DNA of 64,000 nt from Candidatus Kapaibacterium sp. Lineage in GTDB: Bacteria > Bacteroidota > Ignavibacteria > Kapaibacteriales > UBA2268. Positions 1 through 7,440 of this stretch are shown piece after piece. The stretch spans positions 27,681 through 91,680 of the forward strand of contig CALBDO010000027.1 in NCBI GenBank assembly GCA_937927515.1. Direction: 5' to 3'. The notes under the pieces were generated by a model. It saw nothing but the letters and a program-made list of their open reading frames with translations. It had not been told where the DNA came from and ran no database searches. The number at the start of each line of letters is the position of its first letter. The stretch's first letter is position 1. The translations under genes were made by a program, and so were the position numbers.

Positions 1-804
1 AGTAGTGCATTTGATATCCTCTGGAGTTTCGGCTATCATCTTGTGAACTACTTGAGAATCGCATACAACCAAATCTGGCTTTCTGCCAAGGGACCCGAGG
101 TATTGCTTGTACTCGGTATCTTTTACGACCAATACTGCACTATTGTTGTCCAGGACATCACGAATAGCTTGCACCTGGGGAAGTATCAATCTCCCCTTTG
201 GTGCTTGGCTATCAATTGGTACAATAAAGATGGCAAAGCCATTCGGTGGAAGTAAATCGCCAAGAAGCGGTTGCTGGCTTTCCAAAAATCCAACTTTAGA
301 CAAAAGGCTTTTAAATTCCTCCAAGGTTTGATTGTATGCAGATTTGTCTACACTCGAAGCAAATAGTACTAAATCTGTGTGGTTTTTAATTTGAACAAGG
401 AACTCACTGCTCGGTTTTGAGATGTCCGTTTTATTTACAACAATTATCAAAGGTAACGAATTTCTTTTGGTAATTTCTACGATGTTTTGCTCAAAGTCTG
501 TCCAGATATTAGGTTCAACAACAAGAAGAATAACATCTGCACGTTCGAAAATTCTGTTTGTCCGTTTTATTCTCTCTTGTGCAAGAATAGAGCTGTCGTC
601 GATACCACCGGTATCAAGAAAATTAACTGGACCGATAGGTAGCAATTCAATAGGTTTTTCGACAATGTCTGTGGTTGTACCTGGTACTGGCGAAACAATT
701 GATACATCTTGATTAGCGATGAAATTCAGAAAGGAGGATTTACCGACATTGGTTCTTCCAACTATAGCAATTTGTATTCTTAACGATTTTGGTGTTTTCT
801 CCAT
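1..804 (-). CDS. hydF: [FeFe]-hydrogenase H-cluster maturation GTPase HydF (3' end beyond window)
   Basis: HydF is the GTPase scaffold on which HydE and HydG assemble the 2Fe subcluster before it is passed to apo-[FeFe]-hydrogenase. The 268 codons visible hold the N-terminal P-loop GTPase domain: Walker A GRTNVGKSS near residue 16, then SPVPGTTTD, the DTGG switch and NKTD (G4). They continue into the HydF-specific segment IVPIDSQAPKGRLILPQVQ and the DLVVCDSQVVHKM stretch, which set it apart from Era/Der GTPases. The C-terminal Fe-S cluster domain lies outside the window. The start is the ATG at 802-804; no strong Shine-Dalgarno is seen. It lies 79 bp downstream of the S24 peptidase gene on the same strand, so shared transcription is possible. 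No other hydrogenase gene is visible here. The family call is firm; function depends on the unseen C-terminus. Confidence 0.93.
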   Translation of the reverse strand, partial: MEKTPKSLRIQIAIVGRTNVGKSSFLNFIANQDVSIVSPVPGTTTDIVEKPIELLPIGPVNFLDTGGIDDSSILAQERIKRTNRIFERADVILLVVEPNIWTDFEQNIVEITKRNSLPLIIVVNKTDISKPSSEFLVQIKNHTDLVLFASSVDKSAYNQTLEEFKSLLSKVGFLESQQPLLGDLLPPNGFAIFIVPIDSQAPKGRLILPQVQAIRDVLDNNSAVLVVKDTEYKQYLGSLGRKPDLVVCDSQVVHKMIAETPEDIKCTT

Positions 805-883
805 AAGAAGTTATATAAAAATTAATAAACGCTGTAAGTGGGTTTTAAGTTTTTGATTTTAAATTCGTGAGAAATAGTCGATA

Positions 884-1447
884 CTATTTTATCGGCTTTA
901 AAATGTATTTTACTTTACCAATTAATTGTAAGTCCTTTGAATTTTTAATTTCAACACTTTGGTACCTTGGATTTGCCGAGACCAGACGATAACCACTCTC
1001 CGTTTTTTCTACTTTTTTTACGAAGTACATACCTTCGTAGCGAACGACATAAATCGAACCATCTTCGAAGTCGTCTTTAGCGGCCAAGACAATGTCTCCA
1101 TTGCAAATACCAGCTCCGACCATCGAGTCTCCCGAAACTGTAAAGGATTTCATACCATCAGTCGAGATTACATCAGGTTTTGTGTTGGAGATAATATCAG
1201 TGACCTCGAGCTTGGTTATGTCGATGTTCCTCAATTGCAGTGGTGATGCTTGACCGGTCGAGTAGAGCGTAGTTAATAAGTCGAACTTATAGAATGCATT
1301 GTCGAGTACTTCGTCGGGGTCGATACCCATAGCCTCGAGCATCAAGAGGGTTTTATTGAAATTTGGAGGGAGACTGCCACGAAGATGAGCTTTGAGAAGT
1401 TCTCTTTCAAACTGTTTTATGATTTTCTTCCGTTCGCTTTCAGTCAT
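884..1447 (-). CDS. S24-family (LexA/CI-like) peptidase without DNA-binding domain
   Basis: This 187-residue protein carries only the C-terminal half of a LexA/CI/UmuD-type repressor. Residues about 95-185 are an S24 peptidase fold, with nucleophile Ser108 in SGDSM followed by GAGICNGDIVLAAK, and general-base Lys144 in YFVKKVEK. The first about 60 residues are helical and charged and contain no recognisable helix-turn-helix. The Ala-Gly cleavage dipeptide that LexA has upstream of the Ser is not evident, so self-cleavage is uncertain. The start ATG overlaps the stop of the upstream XRE gene by 8 bases (ATGACTGA), which points to translational coupling and suggests the two products act together. 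In this family the dyad mediates RecA-stimulated autoproteolysis. Alternatives: a single repressor gene broken by an ancestral frameshift, or a UmuD-like protein, although no umuC is adjacent. Confidence 0.82.
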   Translation of the reverse strand: MTESERKKIIKQFERELLKAHLRGSLPPNFNKTLLMLEAMGIDPDEVLDNAFYKFDLLTTLYSTGQASPLQLRNIDITKLEVTDIISNTKPDVISTDGMKSFTVSGDSMVGAGICNGDIVLAAKDDFEDGSIYVVRYEGMYFVKKVEKTESGYRLVSANPRYQSVEIKNSKDLQLIGKVKYILKPIK

Positions 1448-1916
1448 TTATGTTCCTTTTTTTAATGATTTCAATGATATCGCCAGCAACAGCTGTGTAT
1501 TTTCGTGCAAGTTCGATTAGTTCATCAAAGTTACGCTCGGAATATTCAATCCGAGTCGACTCCAAATTGCTGGATAAAATTTTATCCTCGATTTCATTCG
1601 AGTCGAAAGTATTGTTCTGCAAATTCTTTGCTTCGATGTATTTTTCGAGTTTATCTTTTAGTTCGCGTCCAGCTTGGTTTGGTGCAAAGAAACTACCTTC
1701 TCCAGTTAAAATAAAAATTGGATTAATTCCGCGTCGATACAAAGTAACAAGTAACGATGGCGGTAGTTGTGCTCGACCCAACTCGTAGTTCAAGATTTTG
1801 TGCATTGTTTCTCCTAAGAGACGAGCAAATTGAGTAGCCGAGAGCTTTCCGCCTTCGTTAAATATCGACCTTATAAATCTTAGACGCTCGCCAATTTCTT
1901 TGTTCAAATTTTGCAT
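1440..1916 (-). CDS. XRE/CI-type helix-turn-helix regulator
   Basis: A 158-residue DNA-binding protein. Residues about 8-70 form a Cro/CI-type helix-turn-helix (LSATQFARLLGE, then ILNYELGRAQLPPSLLVTLYRRGINPIFILTGEGSFF). The ILTGEGSFF ending is characteristic of CI-repressor-like N-terminal domains. The rest is a charged, probably helical tail with no peptidase. The S24 peptidase domain that usually follows in such repressors is instead encoded by the next gene, which overlaps this one by 8 bases. It is transcribed away from the Mor-like gene, with 110 bp between the two starts that hold a 12-bp-arm palindrome. Inference: it binds that palindrome, repressing the Mor-like gene and possibly itself. 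Confidence 0.83.
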   Translation of the reverse strand: MQNLNKEIGERLRFIRSIFNEGGKLSATQFARLLGETMHKILNYELGRAQLPPSLLVTLYRRGINPIFILTGEGSFFAPNQAGRELKDKLEKYIEAKNLQNNTFDSNEIEDKILSSNLESTRIEYSERNFDELIELARKYTAVAGDIIEIIKKRNIND

Positions 1917-1947
1917 TTTGTTTTTTTGTAAAATTTACTTAATTTTG
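1917..1947 (+). promoter_or_regulatory. Predicted Bacteroidota-type promoter of the Mor-like gene
   Basis: TTTG at 1917-1920 and TAATTTTG at 1940-1947 are separated by 19 bp, matching the -33 TTTG / -7 TAnnTTTG arrangement of the Bacteroidota primary sigma factor. The expected start point, about 7 bp further on (near 1954), falls inside the palindrome that begins at 1952. Prediction from motif and position only. Confidence 0.5.
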
Positions 1948-1951
1948 ATGT

Positions 1952-1980
1952 AAGAAATACATAAAAGATATGTATTTCTT
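1952..1980. promoter_or_regulatory. Perfect palindromic operator candidate
   Basis: Two 12-bp arms, AAGAAATACATA at 1952-1963 and TATGTATTTCTT at 1969-1980, are perfect inverted repeats around a 5-bp spacer (AAAGA). The element lies between the divergent XRE-like and Mor-like genes, over the predicted start point of the latter. Arm length and spacing suit a dimeric CI-type repressor. There is no T-tract on the plus side, so a terminator is unlikely. The binding protein is inferred to be the neighbouring XRE product. Confidence 0.6.
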
Positions 1981-2026
1981 GCAAAAACAAAAATAAAAAA
2001 AATTAAACAAAAAAGCAAATGAAAAT

Positions 2027-2305
2027 ATGGAAAAAGAGATGGATGTTTTCACAAAGGTAGAAATAAACGACCTTACAGACGACTTGAAGCTAATTGCCAA
2101 TGCTTGTGGAATCGATACAGTACGGATGCTGCTTCGTTATTGTGCTGGGATGTCCATCTACATTCCAAAGATAGCACGCTTGGAGAGATTTATACTTCGC
2201 TACATCAAGGAAAATTCAGAGAAATCGTTTAAACAAATTGCAAGAGAGCTTGGTGTAACCGAGCAATTTGTAAAAAAATTATTTCGCCAAATGAAAAAAC
2301 AATAA
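2027..2305 (+). CDS. Mor-family transcription activator (Mu middle-operon regulator-like)
   Basis: A 92-residue protein matching the Mor/C activator family of Mu-like phages. Residues 10-45 (LTDDLKLIANACGIDT, then MLLRYCAGMSIYIPK) correspond to the Mor dimerisation region with its GG.xIYIPK signature. Residues 62-90 (FKQIARELGVTEQFVKKLF) form the C-terminal helix-turn-helix. In phage Mu, Mor activates the middle promoter; here no other Mu genes are seen. The gene is divergent from the XRE/S24 pair and downstream of a predicted promoter overlapped by a palindrome. The start ATG at 2027 is followed by a second in-frame ATG at 2039. It is either a relic of a transposable-phage immunity region or a domesticated switch. 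Its targets are unknown. Confidence 0.7.
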   Translation: MEKEMDVFTKVEINDLTDDLKLIANACGIDTVRMLLRYCAGMSIYIPKIARLERFILRYIKENSEKSFKQIARELGVTEQFVKKLFRQMKKQ

Positions 2306-2441
2306 ACAAGGCTTTTCGATACAATGCCCGCAACAATACAAGAATTTTCATACTAACCAGTAATTTCAATATTAAAGAGTTTTTTTACATTTACTAATTC
2401 ATTCTCTATTTCGTTTAAGTAATTTTTTGAGAAAAAGTTTA

Positions 2442-4616
2442 ATGAGCAAATTCGTTTTTACTTTTGGATATTCAGTTTGGATTATTGTTGCCTTGGTGCT
2501 TGTTTCGTTAATAATGACTTACCTTTATTATCGTAAAACAAATCCTGAATTAGATACCTCGAGCAAGCTTCTTCTGGGCTCGCTTCGTTTCCTTGCTCTT
2601 TTGTTTTTATTTTTTTTCTTTGTCGAACCTGTTGCAAACTACATTACAAATAAGTTCAAAGAGCCCAAAGTTGCTGTAATTATCGACAATTCCTCCTCGA
2701 TGAAACTAAAATGGCAAAATACAAACAAATATAGAGAGACTATCGATTTTTTGAACAATTCAGGATTGTTGAATTTCAAAAAATATTCAACTTTGTTTTT
2801 CAAATTTAGCTCTGCAACTCAATTAATAGATAAATTTCACCCCGACTCATTGCGTTTCGAAGGGGATGCAACTAATCTAAACTCGCCTTTTAAAAGACTT
2901 TCGGAAATTAAATCTGCCGAGAACATTCAGGCTGTGGTTTTGATTAGCGATGGCATTCAAAATGCTGGCGAAAATCCAATTCCTACAATCGAAAGACTTG
3001 CTCTTCCAGTTTTTACTGTTGGTATTGGCGATACAAATGCCCCAAAAGATTTGATTGTTTCCTCTATTACAACAAACGATGTTGCCTTTGTCGACAAGGC
3101 GACACCTGTTAAGGTGTCCATTAAGTCTTTTGGCTATGAAAATAAGCAAGTGAATGTAGAATTGTTCGATGGACAGAACCTCGTTGCACAACAACCAATC
3201 TTGCTTTCGAAAGAAAACGAAGACTATAGCGTTGTTTTTCAATTTACACCAAAGAACGAGGGATTTGCCAAATTAATTGCGAAAGTGCAACCAATTCAAG
3301 ATGAATTTTCGACCGAGAACAACCAACAAAGTGTCTTGGTCAAAGTAATTAAAAGCAAAAAGAAATATATCATCCTATCGGGTTATCCAAATCCAGATAT
3401 TGCATACTTAAAGTCTTTAATTCTTCAAGAAAGTGGTTCCGAAATCTCTGTATTTATTCAAAAGCAAGGTGCTGAATTCTACGAGCCTGCGCCAAAACGA
3501 GAAGATTTCGAAAATGCACAAATAATTATTCTGCTTGGCTTTCCAATTTCAACGAGTAATAACCAATTGCTCTTCTGGACTCGCCAAGAATTCGAAAAAG
3601 GTAAATCTGTTTTATTCATCCCGCAATTGAACGTTGATTACCGCAAGTTAAAACCTTTCGAGGACATTTTACCTTTCACTATAGTTGGGAACACGGCTCG
3701 AGAGTATACATTCGTTGCCAACTTCGATGCAAGGCAATCGGGCAATCCCTTGCTAAACATCATTCCCGGGGTAGACAATCTTCGGCTTTTAAATCAACTA
3801 CCCCCAATTTTTAGGACAGAGCTTTTCGTACGTCCCAAACCCGAAAGCGAGGTACTGGCTACTATAAAAATTAATGATGCCGAGATGAAAGAACCTTTTG
3901 CTATCGTTAGCAATTTTCAAAACAGAAAGACATCTGCATTGCTTGGTTATGGCCTCTATCGGTGGAGATTGCTTGGCAACTCGCTTCGAGAATTGCTCGG
4001 CACAAAAGGAGAGGACATTGGTTCTGAATTCTTAATGAAGCTCTTCCAATGGCTTTCAATAACAGACGAACAAGCAAAAGTTAGAATTAAGCCTGCGAAG
4101 ACAAAATTTTACACAAACGAAAAAGTCTCGTTTTTGGGTCAAATTTATGACGAATCATTGAACCCAGTCGACAATGCAAAAGTTGTGGTGAAAATCAACA
4201 AAGGAAAAGAAATTTACGAAACAGTTCTATCTCAAATTGCAAGTGGTTTATATTCGAGAGAAATAGGTTATTTTGCCGAGGGCGACTATACTTACACTGG
4301 CGAAGCATATATTTCCAATCGTCTGCTTGGAAAGGTAATTGGTAGATTTACAGTAGAAAAAAGCAATTTGGAATTAACCGACTTCCGCTCCCGCTTCGAT
4401 TTTTTGCGTTACATTTCTAAGACTACTGCTGGAAATTTCTATTTTAGCCACGAGACCCAAAAGTTTATTAATGACTTAAATTCTCTAAAATTGGAAGATA
4501 GGATTGTCACAAGTAAAAAAGAAATTGCAGTTTGGAATCTATTCCCTCTATTGGTTATTTCGGTCATTATTTTTTCGATAGAGTGGTACTTGCGTCGTAA
4601 GAAAGGTTTACTCTGA
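2442..4616 (+). CDS. Membrane-anchored von Willebrand factor A domain protein
   Basis: A 724-residue envelope protein. Two N-terminal membrane segments (about residues 7-28 and 45-62) precede a VWA-like domain with a MIDAS motif, DNSSSM near residue 82, and LISDGIQNAGE near residue 168. Then come Ig-like beta stretches, a glutamine-amidotransferase-like alpha/beta section starting KKYIILSGYPNPD, a second beta-rich section, and a final membrane helix near residue 700 ending in RRKKGLL. The arrangement resembles large BatA-like or VWA/CARF-style membrane proteins of Bacteroidota, but the function is not established. The ATG at 2442 is preferred to an in-frame TTG 15 bases upstream. Its 3' end overlaps the convergent MetS-like gene by 9 bp. 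No MoxR ATPase or Bat partner is adjacent, which is unusual for such VWA proteins. Confidence 0.8.
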   Translation: MSKFVFTFGYSVWIIVALVLVSLIMTYLYYRKTNPELDTSSKLLLGSLRFLALLFLFFFFVEPVANYITNKFKEPKVAVIIDNSSSMKLKWQNTNKYRETIDFLNNSGLLNFKKYSTLFFKFSSATQLIDKFHPDSLRFEGDATNLNSPFKRLSEIKSAENIQAVVLISDGIQNAGENPIPTIERLALPVFTVGIGDTNAPKDLIVSSITTNDVAFVDKATPVKVSIKSFGYENKQVNVELFDGQNLVAQQPILLSKENEDYSVVFQFTPKNEGFAKLIAKVQPIQDEFSTENNQQSVLVKVIKSKKKYIILSGYPNPDIAYLKSLILQESGSEISVFIQKQGAEFYEPAPKREDFENAQIIILLGFPISTSNNQLLFWTRQEFEKGKSVLFIPQLNVDYRKLKPFEDILPFTIVGNTAREYTFVANFDARQSGNPLLNIIPGVDNLRLLNQLPPIFRTELFVRPKPESEVLATIKINDAEMKEPFAIVSNFQNRKTSALLGYGLYRWRLLGNSLRELLGTKGEDIGSEFLMKLFQWLSITDEQAKVRIKPAKTKFYTNEKVSFLGQIYDESLNPVDNAKVVVKINKGKEIYETVLSQIASGLYSREIGYFAEGDYTYTGEAYISNRLLGKVIGRFTVEKSNLELTDFRSRFDFLRYISKTTAGNFYFSHETQKFINDLNSLKLEDRIVTSKKEIAVWNLFPLLVISVIIFSIEWYLRRKKGLL

Positions 4617-4730
4617 TAGTTCCCTATTTTTCTTGAAAACCTTGTAAAAGCAAAAGATTACTAAGGAAATAATAATTGAGTAAGCAAAAATCATAAAAGC
4701 AATACCCTCGGGGCGTAATCCTTCCATCAT
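4608..4730 (-). CDS. MetS-like small subunit of NSS transporter (40 aa)
   Basis: A 40-residue single-span membrane peptide: a short N-terminus with LRPEG, a hydrophobic helix IAFMIFAYSIIISLVIFCFY, and a basic tail KVFKKNRELSE. Its ATG overlaps the stop of the NSS transporter gene (ATGATGG, with TGA inside), indicating translational coupling. In other bacteria a tiny MetS-type subunit encoded just after an NSS symporter is needed for methionine/alanine uptake. The size, topology and position here fit that family, although the sequence itself is too short for strong homology. A second ATG immediately follows the first. The 3' end overlaps the VWA gene tail-to-tail by 9 bp. Confidence 0.72.
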   Translation of the reverse strand: MMEGLRPEGIAFMIFAYSIIISLVIFCFYKVFKKNRELSE

Positions 4731-6274
4731 TCATACCTTGGTTTATTTAACTTCCAAGCTTTATGTACGAGAAAGCAAAGCAAAGCGAAGAAGAGTAGCA
4801 TAAATAGTCTTGTCGCCCAACGATATGGAATTTGTTCTGCAGGAATATTGTGCATCAACAAAGTTGGTACAGCGTCTGTAAAGCCCCAGTAAACAAGAAT
4901 GACCGAGATGTACAAAGGAGTTATGTATTTTATAACGAAGTAGAAAAATTTTGGTATTTTAATATCGGCACCTTTTTGTATTTCGTTCCAGCCTTTATCC
5001 ATCCCCCAAATCCACGCAAATATCACAACTTCGATGAAACCAATTAATACGAGCAAGAAAGTCCCAGCCCAATAATCCATCTCGTCGAGAACACCAAATT
5101 GAAAGAAAAACACAACCAGATGCGCAGAAATAAATGTTCCAATGAAAACATATAGGGTTGCTTTTTTGTGTGAAATTTTAAACTGCTCTTCCAAAAATGC
5201 AATTAGAGGTTGAACCATAGCGACGGAGGAAGTTATTCCCGCTATGAAGAGCAAGAAAAACCAGATGAAGCCAAAGAATTCGCCAAAAGGTAATTTTTGG
5301 AAAATCAGTGGCATAGAAACAAATCCAAGATTGAAAGCTCCGCCCTTTGCTATTTCCAAAGTGGCTACTTCCCCGAAGAAAGCAAAAGCTACCGGAATAG
5401 CAATCGAGCCACCAAGTATGACCTCGACAAACTCGTTAGTTGATGCAGTAGACAAGCCGTTGAGCGCTATGTCATCTTTTTCGCGCAAATAGCTAGCATA
5501 GGCTTCGAGTGTTCCCATTCCCACACTCAATGTAAAGAAAATTTGCCCCGCTGCTGCAAGCCAAATCTTTGCATCAGTTAGCATCGAAAAATTTGGATTC
5601 CATATAAATGCAAAACCATTCTCCACGTTCCGTTCGGGAAAGTTCACGGGGTCGGGTGTGCCCAAAGTTATAACTCTAATTGCCAATATGATTGCAAGCA
5701 AAATCAGTAATGGCATTCCAATTTTTGCAAGAAGTTCTATGCCTTTCGAAACACCACGAAGAAGTACGTAAAAATTAATTAAAAGTGTAATAATAAGGAA
5801 GAAGTAAGCTGTCCAAATCGATGTGAAAAAGCCTTTTTCAACACCTTGATAACTTTTCAAAAAGCCGGTCATCGAGTTGAAATCGGTCATTCCGAAATAA
5901 GTTTTGGAAAGAGAGAAGAGACTAAATCCTAAGTTCCAAGATTCAATGTAGCAATAATATATCATAATGATGGAGGAGACGAAAAGGCCAAGTACACCGA
6001 TGTATTTTGCTATTGGATTACGCCATACGACATCGAACATACCTGGCAAGTGACCGTGACCATATTTACCGCCATAGCGACCAATAGCCCATTCCACCCA
6101 CATTAAAGGTATTCCAAGGAGGAGGAAAGCGATGAAATATGGTATCATAAAGGCACCGCCACCATTTTGCGCAGCTTGCACTGGAAAGCGTAGAAAGTTG
6201 CCGAGCCCAACAGCATTACCTGCTGCTGCTAAAATTAGCCCAATTCTGGTTGCCCATCTTTCTCTTTGGCTCAT
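4727..6274 (-). CDS. Sodium-dependent transporter of the NSS/SNF family
   Basis: A 515-residue inner-membrane Na+-coupled symporter of the neurotransmitter:sodium symporter (LeuT) family. The opening segment RIGLILAAAGNAVGLGNFLRFP contains the unwound TM1 substrate/Na+ site (AGNAVGLGNFLRFP). NGGGAFMIPYFIAFLLLGIPLMW is the classic TM1-TM2 continuation. About twelve hydrophobic helices follow, including FFTLSVGMGTLEAYASY (TM6 region). The family imports amino acids; the exact substrate cannot be read. The ATG at 6274 is chosen over an in-frame TTG at 6280. It is the fourth gene of a tightly spaced minus-strand run (trxB, S9 peptidase, GNAT-like, NSS, MetS), and its stop overlaps the start of the small-subunit gene. 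Confidence 0.93.
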   Translation of the reverse strand: MSQRERWATRIGLILAAAGNAVGLGNFLRFPVQAAQNGGGAFMIPYFIAFLLLGIPLMWVEWAIGRYGGKYGHGHLPGMFDVVWRNPIAKYIGVLGLFVSSIIMIYYCYIESWNLGFSLFSLSKTYFGMTDFNSMTGFLKSYQGVEKGFFTSIWTAYFFLIITLLINFYVLLRGVSKGIELLAKIGMPLLILLAIILAIRVITLGTPDPVNFPERNVENGFAFIWNPNFSMLTDAKIWLAAAGQIFFTLSVGMGTLEAYASYLREKDDIALNGLSTASTNEFVEVILGGSIAIPVAFAFFGEVATLEIAKGGAFNLGFVSMPLIFQKLPFGEFFGFIWFFLLFIAGITSSVAMVQPLIAFLEEQFKISHKKATLYVFIGTFISAHLVVFFFQFGVLDEMDYWAGTFLLVLIGFIEVVIFAWIWGMDKGWNEIQKGADIKIPKFFYFVIKYITPLYISVILVYWGFTDAVPTLLMHNIPAEQIPYRWATRLFMLLFFALLCFLVHKAWKLNKPRYE

Positions 6275-6295
6275 AACCAACCGTAAATTACCTCT

Positions 6296-7429
6296 TTAAT
6301 TCAATTTCTTTTGATAAAGTCTATAGGTCTTATAAACTTTAGCTTGCATAGTCGAGGTCAGTCCTTTGTTCATCATTTCATTGTCCTCGAGCACCCACGA
6401 TGCCTCGCCATATCGGTATCCGATATCGATACCTCTTGTGCCAAGTTCATAATAGAGAACCGAGTCGATACCAGTCCTTTGAAACTCTGGTTTGATGCCC
6501 AAGGCAATAATGCGCACGAATTGAATCTTCTTCTTTTTAGTCAAAATATGATATAGAGCTCCTAATGTAGAGCCATTTCGGTTGTAAATCAAGCACTCGT
6601 TAATGTTTGGAAGTGCCAAGCCAAATCCAGCGACTTTACCTTTCGACTCGGCTATGAGGGCAAGCCTTGGGTCTGCTATAAGTTTCAGGTCCTTTGCTAT
6701 GTAATTGAACTCTTCGTCTGTCCATTTTACAAAGCCCCAGTTTGGTACCCAAGCAGAGTTGTATATTTCTTTCAAGATTTCAACATCACGCCAGAAATTC
6801 TTTTTATTTGAGAAATCCACCTGACGAATACTGACCTCGTATCTTCGGCGGATTACTTCTTGCAATCGAAGCATTTTTTCGGATGTAAATGTGTGTGGTT
6901 CCAATAAATATGCGTATAAATCTTTAGCCTTTCTATATCCAGCCGATTCGACAAGGTCTATGTAGTATCTTGGATTATAGGTCATCATAATTACTGGTGG
7001 TGTGTCGAAACCATCAATAAGCAAGCCAACTTCATCGTTCATCGATGGATTTTCTGGTCCGATTACAGTATCGAAGCCTCGTTCGAATAACCAATTTTCA
7101 ACTTTCTCGAAAAGTTTTTTCGCAACATCTGGATTGTCAATTGACTCGAAAAAGCCAAAAAAACCAACTTTATCATTGTGCGTCTTATTGTGATTATAGT
7201 TAATAATCCCGGCGATTCTACCAAGGACTTCTCCCCTGTGGTCTAAAGCCATAAAAAGCTTAAGTTCAGAGTGCTTGTAAAACGGATTTTTTTCTGTATC
7301 CAGCAATTTATATCGGTCGCTTATAACTGGTGGGACAAAGTTGGGGTCGTTCCTATAGAATTTCCATTGGGATTTAATGAATTGTAACTTTTCTCGCCTT
7401 GTCGAGACCTCTTTGATTGCAATCTCCAT
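6296..7429 (-). CDS. GNAT-like N-acetyltransferase family protein (YghO-like)
   Basis: A 377-residue cytosolic protein of a family often annotated as YghO-like or GNAT acetyltransferase. The N-terminal half includes FYRNDPNFVPPVISD and FFGFFESIDNPDVAKKLFEKVENWL, then the conserved patch VIGPENPSMNDEVGLLIDGF. The C-terminal half (about residues 255-370) has the acetyl-CoA-fold-like run IIALGIKPEFQRTGIDSVLYYEL. The substrate is unknown. It begins 11 bp after the S9 peptidase stop and ends 22 bp before the NSS transporter ATG, so it is probably co-transcribed with both. There is no signal peptide or membrane segment. Confident as to family, not as to reaction. Confidence 0.78.
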   Translation of the reverse strand: MEIAIKEVSTRREKLQFIKSQWKFYRNDPNFVPPVISDRYKLLDTEKNPFYKHSELKLFMALDHRGEVLGRIAGIINYNHNKTHNDKVGFFGFFESIDNPDVAKKLFEKVENWLFERGFDTVIGPENPSMNDEVGLLIDGFDTPPVIMMTYNPRYYIDLVESAGYRKAKDLYAYLLEPHTFTSEKMLRLQEVIRRRYEVSIRQVDFSNKKNFWRDVEILKEIYNSAWVPNWGFVKWTDEEFNYIAKDLKLIADPRLALIAESKGKVAGFGLALPNINECLIYNRNGSTLGALYHILTKKKKIQFVRIIALGIKPEFQRTGIDSVLYYELGTRGIDIGYRYGEASWVLEDNEMMNKGLTSTMQAKVYKTYRLYQKKLN

Positions 7430-7440
7430 TTATAACCCTT

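Noticed and set aside
1440..1447. Sequencing frameshift splitting one repressor gene
   Set aside because: Considered, but the downstream gene has its own ATG exactly at the overlap and each product has extra helical sequence at the junction, so two coupled genes are preferred; not fully excluded.
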